Under the pieces are notes generated by a model that searched no databases, was not told the origin of the DNA, and saw only the letters and a list, made by a program, of their open reading frames with translations. 64,000 nt of DNA from Bacteroides sp. ET71 (GTDB lineage: Bacteria > Bacteroidota > Bacteroidia > Bacteroidales > Bacteroidaceae), in contig NZ_JAMBLS010000004.1 in NCBI RefSeq assembly GCF_023336905.1, forward strand, positions 62,001 through 126,000, given 5' to 3'. The first letter of the stretch is position 1. Each line of letters starts with the position of its first letter. Position numbers and translations under genes: made by a program. Positions 10,096-20,719 of this stretch are shown piece after piece.

Positions 10096-11259
10096 ATGGA
10101 CACGAAAGACATACGTACAGACAAAGCCTCGCCCCGCATCATCATCAGCGGCGGAGGTACTGGAGGGCATATTTTCCCGGCCATCGCCATCGCCAATGCT
10201 CTGAAGGAGCTGTGCCCCCAAGCGGAAATCTTGTTCGTGGGAGCGGAAGGGCGCATGGAGATGCAACGTGTGCCAGACGCGGGCTACCGCATCGTAGGTC
10301 TGCCCGTGGCGGGATTCGACCGCAAGCGTCTTTGGAAGAACGTGGCCGTCGTTGTTAAGTTGCTGCGCAGCCAGTGCAAAGCCCGGCGCATCGTCAAGCA
10401 GTTCCGGCCCCAGGTGGCCGTGGGCGTGGGCGGCTATGCCAGCGGGCCCATGCTGAAGGTGTGCGCCCTGATGGGCATCCCCACCCTGATACAAGAGCAG
10501 AACTCGTACGCAGGAGTGACCAACAAGCTGTTGGCTCGGCAGGCGGCCAAGATTTGTGTGGCCTACGACGGCATGGAACGATTCTTCCCCGCCGAAAAGA
10601 TTATTCTGACGGGCAATCCGGTACGCCAGAACCTGCTGGACACGCACATCGGCCGTCCCGAAGCGGCGGCACATTTCGGCCTGGACCCGCAGAAGAAAAC
10701 GGTGCTCGTTCTGGGAGGAAGCTTGGGAGCCCGCACGCTGAACCGCACCATGGAAGCCGGACTGGGCACCATCGCATCGCATCCCGACGTACAGTTCATC
10801 TGGCAAACGGGCAAGATTTATATTGAAGAAGTCAAGGCAGCCATCGGGAAATTCACAGGCCGGGCGGTGGAAGGCACCCGGGTGCCGGAGATGCCCAACC
10901 TGTTCGTATCCGACTTCATCCGGGAAATGCCGATGGCCTACGCCGCAGCCGACCTGGTGGTGTCACGCGCCGGGGCTGGCTCTATCTCGGAGTTCTGTCT
11001 GCTGGGCAAGCCGGTTATCTTGGTACCTTCTCCCAACGTGGCCGAAGACCACCAGACCAAGAACGCGCTGGCGCTGGTCGAGAAAGATGCCGCCCTCTAC
11101 GTGAAAGATGCCGATGCGCCTGCCATCTTGCTGGATACGGCCTTGCAGACCGTGGCCGACGACGGAAAGCTGGACGGACTGAGGCGGAACATCTTGCGGC
11201 TGGCCTTGCCCGACTCGGCGGCTGTCATTGCAAAAGAAGTCTTGAAACTGATTCACTAA
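10096..11259 (+). CDS. murG: UDP-GlcNAc:undecaprenyl-PP-MurNAc-pentapeptide GlcNAc transferase MurG
   Basis: 387 residues, GT-B fold of family GT28, converting lipid I to lipid II on the inner face of the membrane. The GGGTGGHIFPAIAIA loop near residue 18, GVGGYASGPM, QEQNSYAG and the donor-binding SRAGAGSISEF block are all present, followed by VPSPNVAEDHQTKNA. It starts 26 nt after ftsW and is 11 nt from murC. Confidence 0.96.
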   Translation: MDTKDIRTDKASPRIIISGGGTGGHIFPAIAIANALKELCPQAEILFVGAEGRMEMQRVPDAGYRIVGLPVAGFDRKRLWKNVAVVVKLLRSQCKARRIVKQFRPQVAVGVGGYASGPMLKVCALMGIPTLIQEQNSYAGVTNKLLARQAAKICVAYDGMERFFPAEKIILTGNPVRQNLLDTHIGRPEAAAHFGLDPQKKTVLVLGGSLGARTLNRTMEAGLGTIASHPDVQFIWQTGKIYIEEVKAAIGKFTGRAVEGTRVPEMPNLFVSDFIREMPMAYAAADLVVSRAGAGSISEFCLLGKPVILVPSPNVAEDHQTKNALALVEKDAALYVKDADAPAILLDTALQTVADDGKLDGLRRNILRLALPDSAAVIAKEVLKLIH

Positions 11260-11270
11260 ACAAGAACAAA

Positions 11271-12650
11271 ATGAACATCGAAAGCATAAAATCTGTTTAC
11301 TTCGTCGGAGCCGGGGGCATCGGCATGAGCGCCCTCATCCGTTATTTCCTCTCGCGGGGGAAACACGTCGCAGGCTACGACCGCACGCCCAGCGAGCTGA
11401 CGGCCCGGCTGGTGGAAGAAGGAGCCGACATACACTACGAAGAGAACACCGACTTGATTCCTGCCAACTGCCGCGACCCGCAGTCGACGCTGGTGGTCTA
11501 CACGCCCGCCGTGCCCCAGACTCATGCCGAACTGACGTGGTTCCGTACACAAGGATTCGAGATACACAAGCGGGCGCAGGTGCTTGGCCTGATTACCCGC
11601 AGCAGCAAGGGGCTGTGTGTGGCAGGCACGCACGGAAAGACCACGACCAGCACGATGGCCGCCCACCTGTTGCACCAGTCGCACGTAGGCTGCACTGCCT
11701 TCTTAGGGGGGATTTCCAAGAACTACGGCACCAACTTGCTGCTCTCGCAAACCAGCCCTTACACGGTAATCGAAGCTGACGAGTTCGACCGCTCGTTCCA
11801 CTGGCTGTCCCCGTGGATGAGCGTCATCACAGCCACCGACCCGGACCACCTGGACATCTACGGCACACGCGAAGCCTATCTGGAGAGTTTCCGCCACTAC
11901 ACGACCCTTATCCGCCCGGGGGGGGCGCTGATTATCCACCGGGGACTGGCCTTGCAACCCGAGGTGCAGGACGGGGTGACCGTCTATACATACAGCCGGG
12001 ACGAAGGCGACTTCCACGCTAAGAACATCCGTATCGGCGGCGGAGAGATTACGCTGGACTTCGTGGCGCCCCGGACACGCATCAAGGGCATCCGCCTGGG
12101 CGTGCCCGTCAGCATCAATATTGAGAACGGCGTGGCAGCCATGGCGCTGGCGCACCTGTCGGGGGCGACGGACGAGGAAATCAAACGGGGCATGGAGACA
12201 TTCCAAGGCGTGGAGCGACGTTTCGACTTTAAGCTGAAGACCGACCATTCGGCCGTGCTGAGCGACTATGCCCACCACCCGGCGGAGATTGCGCAGAGCA
12301 TCCGCTCGGTCCGCGAACTCTACAAAGGGCGAAAGATAACCGTAGCCTTCCAGCCGCACCTCTACACGCGCACCCGCGACTTCTACCGGGAATTTGCCGA
12401 AAGCCTCTCGCTGGCCGACGAAGTGATACTGACCGACATCTATCCGGCACGCGAAGCGCCCATTCCCGGCATCAGCAGCCTCCTTATATATAACCTGCTG
12501 CGACCGGGCATCGAGAAACGCCTTTGCCGCAAAGACGAAGTAGCCGAGCTTGTAGGGCTAGAAGACATCGAAGTATTAATCATACTGGGAGCCGGCGATC
12601 TGGACAACTATGCGGCCGACATCGCACAAAAGCTCGCAGCCAAAGGATAA
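11271..12650 (+). CDS. murC: UDP-N-acetylmuramate--L-alanine ligase MurC
   Basis: 459 residues. First Mur ligase, joining L-Ala to UDP-MurNAc. N-terminal VYFVGAGGIGMSALIRYFL Rossmann motif; P-loop G119-T-H-G-K-T; EADEFDRSFHWLSP and DYAHHPAEI blocks typical of MurC. The family length is normal. ftsQ follows after 10 nt. Confidence 0.96.
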   Translation: MNIESIKSVYFVGAGGIGMSALIRYFLSRGKHVAGYDRTPSELTARLVEEGADIHYEENTDLIPANCRDPQSTLVVYTPAVPQTHAELTWFRTQGFEIHKRAQVLGLITRSSKGLCVAGTHGKTTTSTMAAHLLHQSHVGCTAFLGGISKNYGTNLLLSQTSPYTVIEADEFDRSFHWLSPWMSVITATDPDHLDIYGTREAYLESFRHYTTLIRPGGALIIHRGLALQPEVQDGVTVYTYSRDEGDFHAKNIRIGGGEITLDFVAPRTRIKGIRLGVPVSINIENGVAAMALAHLSGATDEEIKRGMETFQGVERRFDFKLKTDHSAVLSDYAHHPAEIAQSIRSVRELYKGRKITVAFQPHLYTRTRDFYREFAESLSLADEVILTDIYPAREAPIPGISSLLIYNLLRPGIEKRLCRKDEVAELVGLEDIEVLIILGAGDLDNYAADIAQKLAAKG

Positions 12651-12660
12651 AGAGAAAACC

Positions 12661-13398
12661 ATGTTCAAGAAGATTCTGATCATCCTCTGCACCACGCTGG
12701 CCGCCGGCTACCTGCTGCTGGCCATCACGGCTTTCAACCGCCGGGCGGCCGGACAGGTGTGCACCGGGCTGGAACTGCTTATCAAAGACAGCCTGAACGC
12801 CAGCTTCATCACCAGCCAAGAGCTGCTGTCGCTGCTGGACAAAGAAGGCCTGAACCCCGTAGGCAAAAAGCTGGACGAGGTGAACACGCAGCAGATGGAA
12901 GCAGCCCTGGACAAACATACGCTGATTGATGCCGCCGAGTGCTACAAGACCCCGGGCGGCAAGGTCTGCGTCGAAGTAATACAGCGCATCCCCATCTTGC
13001 GCATCATGAGCGACAACGGGGAAGACTACTACATCGACAACAAAGGCCACGAAATGCCCACCAGCACCAAGTGCACGGCTCATCTGGCAGTGGTGACCGG
13101 CCATGTCAGCAAAGAATTTGCCGCCCGAGAGCTGTATCCCTTCGGTCTCTTCTTGCAAGAAAACGACTTCTGGAACGCACAAACGGAACAGATACACGTA
13201 CTGGCAGACCGTACCGTAGAACTGGTTCCCCGCGTAGGCGACCACCTCATCTACCTGGGCAAACTGAAGCACTACCGGAACAAACTGCAACGGGTGAAAC
13301 TGTTCTACGAAAAAGCCCTGAGCCAAGTGGGATGGAACAAATACTCGCGTATTAACGTTGAGTTCGACAACCAAATCATCTGCACCCGCCGGGAATAA
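12661..13398 (+). CDS. ftsQ: Cell-division protein FtsQ
   Basis: 245 residues. Short cytoplasmic N-terminus, one membrane segment (ILIILCTTLAAGYLLLAITAF, about 4-24) and a periplasmic part with an FtsQ-like region (DAAECYKTPGGKVCVEVIQRIPILRIMSDNGEDYYIDNKGHEMP). Sequence similarity in this family is low, so position between murC and ftsA carries much of the weight. ATG 12661 is chosen: the frame opens at 12610 but that part lies in murC. Confidence 0.88.
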   Translation: MFKKILIILCTTLAAGYLLLAITAFNRRAAGQVCTGLELLIKDSLNASFITSQELLSLLDKEGLNPVGKKLDEVNTQQMEAALDKHTLIDAAECYKTPGGKVCVEVIQRIPILRIMSDNGEDYYIDNKGHEMPTSTKCTAHLAVVTGHVSKEFAARELYPFGLFLQENDFWNAQTEQIHVLADRTVELVPRVGDHLIYLGKLKHYRNKLQRVKLFYEKALSQVGWNKYSRINVEFDNQIICTRRE

Positions 13399-13447
13399 GA
13401 CAAACCATACGCCCCTGAGACCCGCTCCAGAGGCCAGTGCATGACAG

Positions 13448-13516
13448 GCCAGGCTCTTGCGGACAACAGCCGCGCCTCTTCCGGACAACAGCCACGGCCG
13501 CCACGCACGACAAGCA
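13448..13516 (+). repeat. 22-bp degenerate intergenic repeat, site C (ftsQ-ftsA gap)
   Basis: The 175-bp gap between ftsQ and ftsA contains the clearest copy. Units start at 13448 (21 bp), 13469 (22 bp) and 13491 (partial). The first two end with GGACAACA, and the core CTCTT-CCGGACAACA-GCC is plain at 13476-13493. Immediately before ftsA the leader repeats ACAACTATA twice (about 13553-13571). Confidence 0.75.
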
Positions 13517-13573
13517 ACAGCCCAATAGGACAAAAACAAAAGAAAACAATAAACAACTATAACAACTATAACT

Positions 13574-14986
13574 ATGGCAACAACAGACTTTATCGCAGCC
13601 ATCGAGCTGGGTTCGTCACACATCGCCGGCATCGCCGGACGAAAGCATAGCGACGGAAGCATCGAAGTCCTGGCCTACGCCTGCGAAGACTCGGCCGCCT
13701 TCGTGCGCAAAGGACTTGTGTACAACATCGACAAGGCCGCCCATGCCATACGCTGCATCATCGCACGCCTGGAAGGGCAAATGCAACACTCCATCGCCAA
13801 GGTCTACGCCGGCATCGGAGGACAATCACTGCGCACGGTAGAAAACCAAGTCAGCCGCACGCTGGACGAAGAAAACATTATATCCAGCGAACTGGTCGAC
13901 CAACTGTGCGACGAGAACCGCGACTTGCCGCTGGCCGACATGTGCGTACTGGACGTCGCCCCGCAAGAATACAAGATTGACAACACCCTCCACACAGACC
14001 CCGTCGGAGTGGCAGGCCAACGCATCACCGGCAGATACCTCAACCTCATCGCACGCCAGTCGCTCAAGAAAAACCTGGAGCAGAGCTTCGAGAAAGCCGG
14101 CGTCAAAATAGCCGACCTGCTCGTGGCTCCCACCGCCCTGGCCCACGCCGTCCTGTCCGAGAACGAAATGCGCGCCGGCTGCGCCCTGGTCGACCTGGGA
14201 GCCGCAACCACCACAGTCCAGGTCTACAAGAACAACATCCTGCGCTACCTCAGCGTCCTGCCACTGGGAGGAAACAACATCACGCACGACCTCGCCAACC
14301 TGAAGATAGAAGAAACCGAAGCCGAACAACTGAAACTGCACTACGGAGACGCCTTCTACCAGGAAGCCGAAGACGAAAACGCAACGCCCGCCACTTGCCT
14401 GCTGGACGACGGACGTAGCGTGAAACTGCGCGAACTGAACGACATCGTAGGAGCACGGGCCGAAGAAATACTGGCCAACGCCTGGAACCAGATTCAACTG
14501 TCGGGCTACGAAAACGAACTCTTCTCCGGCATCGTCCTCACCGGAGGCAACGCCAACCTGACCAACACAGAAACGCTCTTCCGAAGCCTGAGCCACACGG
14601 AAAAGGTACGTACCGCCCACTCCATACAAGAAGCCGTGCAAGGAGAACGCCTGCCGGAAGACGGACGGCAGAACACCCTGCTGGGACTGCTGGAGGCCGG
14701 CACCGAGAACTGCTGCGTGCCCGAAAAGCCCAAACCCTCGCCCGAACCCGAACAAGGCTCGCTGGACCTCGACGTAGAAGTCGTCCAGAAGCCTGAAGAA
14801 CAGAAGCCCGCCGATGCGGAAAACAGCAAAGGACACAAGACAGGCAGCACCACATCCCAAAGTCAGAAGGAAGAGACGAAAACGGGCAAACAAGAAAAGA
14901 AAACATGGTTCCGAAGCCTGTTCGACAACATTCAGAAAGAAATGATTGAAGACAGCAGTGACTCCATGGACGACCGCAAGCATTGA
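13574..14986 (+). CDS. ftsA: Cell-division protein FtsA
   Basis: 470 residues, actin/HSP70-fold ATPase that tethers FtsZ to the membrane. The phosphate-binding segment AAIELGSSHIAGIAG is at the N-terminus; YAGIGGQSLR, ALVDLGAATTTVQVY and GIVLTGGNANL are the other actin-fold motifs. The last ~95 residues are low complexity (Pro/Glu/Lys/Ser-rich) and end with WFRSLFDNIQKEMIEDSSD, whose amphipathic part is the likely membrane-targeting helix. ftsZ follows at once. Confidence 0.95.
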   Translation: MATTDFIAAIELGSSHIAGIAGRKHSDGSIEVLAYACEDSAAFVRKGLVYNIDKAAHAIRCIIARLEGQMQHSIAKVYAGIGGQSLRTVENQVSRTLDEENIISSELVDQLCDENRDLPLADMCVLDVAPQEYKIDNTLHTDPVGVAGQRITGRYLNLIARQSLKKNLEQSFEKAGVKIADLLVAPTALAHAVLSENEMRAGCALVDLGAATTTVQVYKNNILRYLSVLPLGGNNITHDLANLKIEETEAEQLKLHYGDAFYQEAEDENATPATCLLDDGRSVKLRELNDIVGARAEEILANAWNQIQLSGYENELFSGIVLTGGNANLTNTETLFRSLSHTEKVRTAHSIQEAVQGERLPEDGRQNTLLGLLEAGTENCCVPEKPKPSPEPEQGSLDLDVEVVQKPEEQKPADAENSKGHKTGSTTSQSQKEETKTGKQEKKTWFRSLFDNIQKEMIEDSSDSMDDRKH

Positions 14987-15018
14987 ACCGAACGTATAAC
15001 GAATTATCAAGAAACAAT

Positions 15019-16308
15019 ATGGACGACAGAGTACAATTCGACTTCCCAACCGACTCACCAAAGATCATTAAAGTCATCGGCGTAGGAGGAGGCGGCGGCA
15101 ACGCCGTCAACCACATGTACCGCGAGGGCATCCATGAAGTGACATTCGTGGTGTGCAACACGGACCGCAAGGCACTGGAAGAATCGCCCGTGCCCGTCAA
15201 ACTGCAACTGGGGCACGAAGGCCTCGGAGCCGGCAACCGCCCCAGCAAGGCCAAAGAAGCCACCGAAGAAAGCATCGAAGAAGTGAAGGAGATGCTGAAC
15301 GACGGCACGAAGATGGTGTTCATCACCGCCGGCATGGGCGGAGGCACCGGCACCGGAGCCGCCCCCACCATCGCCCGCATCACCAAAGAGATGGACATAC
15401 TGACGGTGGGCATCGTCACCATACCGTTCCGCTGGGAAGGGGACAAGAAGATTGACCAGGCCCTGGACGGGGTGGAGGAAATCAGCAAGAACGTGGACGC
15501 CCTCTTGGTCATCAACAACGAAAAGCTCGGGGAAATCTATCCCGACCTCTCCGTGAAGAACGCCTTCGCCAAGGCCAACGACACCTTGCTGGTGGCTGCC
15601 AAGAGCATCGCCGAAATCATCACCATGCGCGGCATCATTAACCTGGACTTCAACGACGTCAAGACGGTCATGAAGGACGGAGGCGTGGCCATCATGAGCA
15701 CGGGGTACGGCGAGGGAGAGAACCGCGTAAGCAAGGCCATCGAGAACGCCAAGCACTCGCCGCTGCTGAATAACAACGACATCTTCAACTCCCAAAAGGT
15801 ACTGCTCAACATTGCCTACAGCCCCGACCACGAACTGATGATGAGCGAAATGGACGAGGTGAAAGACTTCATGAACCAGTTCAACCGCGACTTCGAAACC
15901 AAGTTCGGCATGGCCGAAGACCCAGCACTGGGAGAACAGGTGAAAATCACTCTGCTGGCCACCGGATTCGGCATCCAGGACATCCACATGAAAGAGATGG
16001 ACGACCGACTGGAGCAACGGAGCCTGGAGGAACAGAAAAGAGAAGCCGAACTGGCCGCACGACGGGATGACTACTACGGCAAGGACGCCCACGGCAAATA
16101 CCGTCCCGGACGCCACCGCCAAATATACCTCTTCAACCCCGAAGACTTGGACAACGACGACCTCGTGGGCATGGTGGAAAACTCACCCACTTACCGCCGC
16201 ACGAAGATTGCCTTGAACAACATCCGCGCCAAGGCCGAGCAAGACATGCAGCAAGCCGAAGCCGCCACGCCCTCGGCGGGAGGAGAAGAGGGACTCATTG
16301 TATTTTAA
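15019..16308 (+). CDS. ftsZ: Tubulin-like GTPase FtsZ
   Basis: 429 residues. Forms the Z-ring. GTP-binding motif G107-G-G-T-G-T-G113, preceded by VIGVGGGGGNAVNHM, with the T7-loop region NLDFNDVKTVM. After the GTPase core comes a linker, and the C-terminus ends EGLIVF. A longer frame begins at a TTG codon (14983) overlapping the ftsA stop; I prefer the ATG at 15019 because family members begin about there (MDDxVQFDFPT) and TTG is an unlikely start here. Confidence 0.95.
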   Translation: MDDRVQFDFPTDSPKIIKVIGVGGGGGNAVNHMYREGIHEVTFVVCNTDRKALEESPVPVKLQLGHEGLGAGNRPSKAKEATEESIEEVKEMLNDGTKMVFITAGMGGGTGTGAAPTIARITKEMDILTVGIVTIPFRWEGDKKIDQALDGVEEISKNVDALLVINNEKLGEIYPDLSVKNAFAKANDTLLVAAKSIAEIITMRGIINLDFNDVKTVMKDGGVAIMSTGYGEGENRVSKAIENAKHSPLLNNNDIFNSQKVLLNIAYSPDHELMMSEMDEVKDFMNQFNRDFETKFGMAEDPALGEQVKITLLATGFGIQDIHMKEMDDRLEQRSLEEQKREAELAARRDDYYGKDAHGKYRPGRHRQIYLFNPEDLDNDDLVGMVENSPTYRRTKIALNNIRAKAEQDMQQAEAATPSAGGEEGLIVF

Positions 16309-16334
16309 TTTCTTTATTCTTCATTCAACAGATC

Positions 16335-16784
16335 ATGGATTTATTTGACAAAGTCAGCGAAGACATTAAAAGCGCCATGAAGGCCAAGGACAAAGTGGCC
16401 CTCGAAACTCTGAGAAACATCAAGAAAGTATTCCTGGAAGCAAAGACGGCTCCCGGAGCAAACGACACTCTGAGCGATGCCGACGCCCTGAAGCTCATAC
16501 AGAAGCTGTCCAAACAGGGCAAGGACGCCGCCGCCATCTACGTGCAGCAGGGCCGCCAAGACCTGGCCGACGAAGAGCTGGCCCAGGTGAAAGTGATGGA
16601 ACGCTACCTGCCCCAACAGATGACGCCCGAAGAGCTGGAAGCCGCCCTGCGCGACATCATCGCCCAGACGGGAGCCACGAGCGGCAAGGACATGGGCAAG
16701 GTGATGGGCGTGGCCACCAAGCAGTTGGCCGGACGTGCCGAAGGGCGCGCCATCTCCGCCAAGGTGAAAGAGCTGCTGGGCTGA
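16335..16784 (+). CDS. GatB/YqeY-domain protein
   Basis: 149 residues, whole-length YqeY domain related to the tail of the GatB amidotransferase subunit. Typical features: LFDKVSEDIKSAMKAKDKVALETLRNIK, an Ala/Lys-rich helical middle, YLPQQMTPEELE, and the end GKVMGVATKQLAGRAEGRAISAKVKELL. Biochemical role is unsettled for the stand-alone family; tRNA-related functions are only inferred from GatB. Twenty-six nt after ftsZ, it is the last gene before the terminator. Confidence 0.92.
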   Translation: MDLFDKVSEDIKSAMKAKDKVALETLRNIKKVFLEAKTAPGANDTLSDADALKLIQKLSKQGKDAAAIYVQQGRQDLADEELAQVKVMERYLPQQMTPEELEAALRDIIAQTGATSGKDMGKVMGVATKQLAGRAEGRAISAKVKELLG

Positions 16785-16808
16785 TGCCCGGAGACGGACG
16801 CTAAAAGA

Positions 16809-16860
16809 GACATCCCCACGAAAGAGCCTGAACAGAGGTTCTTCCGTGGGGATGTTTTTT
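16809..16860 (+). terminator. Rho-independent terminator of the dcw operon
   Basis: A 10-bp outer stem (CATCCCCACG at 16811-16820 with CGTGGGGATG at 16845-16854) encloses a second stem (AAGAGCCT/AGGTTCTT with one G-U) and is followed by six T. It lies between yqeY and the convergent recO. Confidence 0.9.
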
Positions 16861-16870
16861 CAGACGGGAT

Positions 16871-17602
16871 TCAGTCGAACAGCTCCTTCAGCACCTCCGG
16901 CGACTTGAGCACAGGGAAAGCGGGCACATGCAGACGGTAGTAAGACAGGATGACTTCCAGGCAGCGCGCCCGCTCGGCACGGCTCAGGCGGAAGAAGCGC
17001 ATGGTATCGTAGTTCATGCGCATCAGTCGGGCCAGATGGCTCGCCTCGGCCGGCGGCAGGCAGTCGGCGTGGGCAGAAGGGCGCACGGGTGTGAAGCAGG
17101 CCGCCCGCAAATCGAAATAATCGCCCGCGCGATAGTGCTCCAGGTTGGGATAAAGCCCCAGGAAACGTGACAGACGCATCAGGAAGACCAGGTGGAAATT
17201 GGAGAAATCGGCCTCGCACGCATCGAGCCACAGCAACGAATGTCGCAGGTAGGCAAACAAAGGGCGGTTCTCGGCCTCCTCGCGCAAGGCGTGATAAAGG
17301 AACTCGGCCAGAAACAGGGCGATGGCCGCCTTGCGGGGGTCGAACGGCAACGACGAGAAAGGATGCAACAGCTTCACGTCCTTCAGCCGGTGCACCGACG
17401 CCGTGGGGCGGAAGTCAGCCTCCATCTCCAGCAAAGCCAATGGCTGCAACAAAGCCCCCCGCGCACCCGACTTGCGCCCCCGTTGCGGCACAGACACCGC
17501 AAACGACGTCCGCCCTCCCGACTCCGTGTACACGGTAGCCATCACGCCCGTATCCTTATACTTCACCGTGCGCAGCACAATGCCGCATGTCTTTTGCCAC
17601 AT
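16871..17602 (-). CDS. recO: DNA repair protein RecO
   Basis: 243 residues. RecF-pathway mediator that helps load RecA. The N-terminal OB-fold is readable ([35 protein letters not shown]), followed by a helical region with [25 protein letters not shown], as in Bacteroidota RecO. I start at the ATG at 17602; the frame stays open to 17839 but that extension runs through the 22-bp repeat array. It is convergent with the dcw operon. Confidence 0.9.
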   Translation of the reverse strand: MWQKTCGIVLRTVKYKDTGVMATVYTESGGRTSFAVSVPQRGRKSGARGALLQPLALLEMEADFRPTASVHRLKDVKLLHPFSSLPFDPRKAAIALFLAEFLYHALREEAENRPLFAYLRHSLLWLDACEADFSNFHLVFLMRLSRFLGLYPNLEHYRAGDYFDLRAACFTPVRPSAHADCLPPAEASHLARLMRMNYDTMRFFRLSRAERARCLEVILSYYRLHVPAFPVLKSPEVLKELFD

Positions 17603-17715
17603 AACCGTATCCTTTCGTTTTTCAGCAGGCAAAGCTACAAAAAATAACAGGCATTCGCACGACAGACGGTGCAGAAAGATGCCGCATCGTCCCGTCGGCC
17701 CCACACCGAAACAGA

Positions 17716-17786
17716 GGCATGCCTCTTCCGAACACAAGCCACGGCTTTTCCGAGCACCAGCCGCGCCTCCGGTCCGGAAGAAGCAA
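17716..17786 (+). repeat. 22-bp degenerate intergenic repeat, site D (recO-tRNA gap)
   Basis: Units of 22 bp at 17716-17737 and 17738-17759, then a partial or extended unit 17760-17786. The pattern GCC-ACGGCTTTTCCGAGCACCA shows clear divergence from sites C and E with spacing kept. It sits in the gap between the divergent recO and tRNA-Glu genes. Confidence 0.65.
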
Positions 17787-17887
17787 GTGCCTGATAATAA
17801 AGCCCCCTTCAGCCCTCCCAAACACCCCGTTCCCCACATCCCATCCGTGAAAAAACAGCATCCGACAGAAAAATTTCTTCCGAATGT

Positions 17888-17918
17888 TTTGCCAATTCAA
17901 AAATAGTATCTATCTTTG
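17888..17918 (+). promoter_or_regulatory. Promoter of tRNA-Glu and rpsT
   Basis: TTTG at 17888-17891, 19 nt, then TATCTTTG at 17911-17918. This matches the Bacteroidota -33/-7 consensus (TTTG-N19-TAnnTTTG) exactly. It is 55 nt before the tRNA. Confidence 0.88.
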
Positions 17919-17972
17919 CACCCGCAAACGAAGGAAAACAGGTTTGCACGAACCGAAAGGTTCCCAAAGGCC

Positions 17973-18044
17973 GGCCCCTTCGTCTATCGGTTAGGACGCA
18001 AGATTTTCATTCTTGAAAGGGGGGTTCGATTCCCCCAGGGGCTA
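17973..18044 (+). tRNA. tRNA-Glu (anticodon TTC)
   Basis: 72-nt cloverleaf. Acceptor arm GGCCCCT/AGGGGCT (one G-T pair at the end), D arm TCTATCGGTTAGGA, anticodon stem CAAGA/TCTTG with loop TTTTCAT giving anticodon TTC, and T arm GGGGGTTCGATTCCCCC. The CCA end is not encoded. It probably shares its promoter with rpsT, 42 nt downstream. Confidence 0.97.
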
Positions 18045-18086
18045 CAAAAAACATAAAAGGTAAACGAAATTAAAAGATTAGTCGAG

Positions 18087-18341
18087 ATGGCAAATCACAA
18101 ATCATCACTGAAAAGAATCAGACAAGAAGAGAAGAGAAAGCTTCACAACAGATACTATGCAAAGACCATGCGTAACGCTGTGAGGAAACTCCGCGCAACA
18201 AGCGAGAAGGATGCGGCTGTTGCCATGTATCCGGGCGTAGCCAAGATGTTGGACAAGTTAGCCAAGAAGAACGTTATCCACCGGAACAAGGCTAACAACC
18301 TGAAATCGAAGCTGGCTCTGCACATCAACAAGCTGGCGTAA
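18087..18341 (+). CDS. rpsT: 30S ribosomal protein bS20
   Basis: 84 residues, highly basic, helical; [22 protein letters not shown] and the closing [21 protein letters not shown] are standard bS20 sequences. It binds 16S rRNA early in small-subunit assembly. It follows tRNA-Glu and is closed by a terminator at 18374-18409. Confidence 0.97.
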   Translation: MANHKSSLKRIRQEEKRKLHNRYYAKTMRNAVRKLRATSEKDAAVAMYPGVAKMLDKLAKKNVIHRNKANNLKSKLALHINKLA

Positions 18342-18373
18342 GCAAAGAGCTGTACAACTACATAATAAATAGC

Positions 18374-18409
18374 AGGTTGGACTCCATACAGAGGGTTCAA
18401 CCTTTTTTT
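18374..18409 (+). terminator. Terminator after rpsT
   Basis: AGGTTG at 18374-18379 pairs with CAACCT at 18398-18403, extended by a bulged GACTC/GAGGG region, and is followed by a run of T to 18409. Confidence 0.8.
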
Positions 18410-18472
18410 GTTCCCCCTCAGCGTCCTTTGCCTCTCCAAGCCCCGAAAGCCAGTCAGAAAAGGAATTTATAA

Positions 18473-20515
<2,043 letters not shown>

Positions 20516-20529
20516 ACATAAAATAAACA

Positions 20530-20606
20530 GGGGAACTATATTTCTTCACTCACATCTTACAAACTTATACGCCGGACGGAAAGTTCCCCCCGCCCGGCGT
20601 TTTTTC
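20530..20606 (+). terminator. Terminator after gyrB with possible loop-pairing arm
   Basis: Stem ACGCCGG (20569-20575) / CCGGCGT (20594-20600) followed by six T. The loop contains AGTTCCCC (20582-20589), exactly complementary to GGGGAACT at 20530-20537 just after the gyrB stop. Confidence 0.85.
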
Positions 20607-20681
20607 ACCCCAGACCCATTATCCCGGGATTATACCTTGTCTTTTTATCTTCAAACGACACGTTTTGTCGTCCGCTCCCCT

Positions 20682-20689
20682 TATCTTTG
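20682..20689 (+). promoter_or_regulatory. -7 element of the WYL regulator gene
   Basis: TATCTTTG at 20682-20689. It overlaps a possible TTG start at 20687, which argues for the ATG at 20720. Confidence 0.65.
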
Positions 20690-20719
20690 CGAAAAAGTAT
20701 AACGAAAAACACTATACCT

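Noticed and set aside
14983-15018. TTG start for ftsZ overlapping the ftsA stop
   Set aside because: ATG 15019 gives the family N-terminus; TTG starts are unlikely here.
20687-20719. TTG start for the WYL regulator
   Set aside because: It overlaps the -7 element TATCTTTG; ATG 20720 is consistent.
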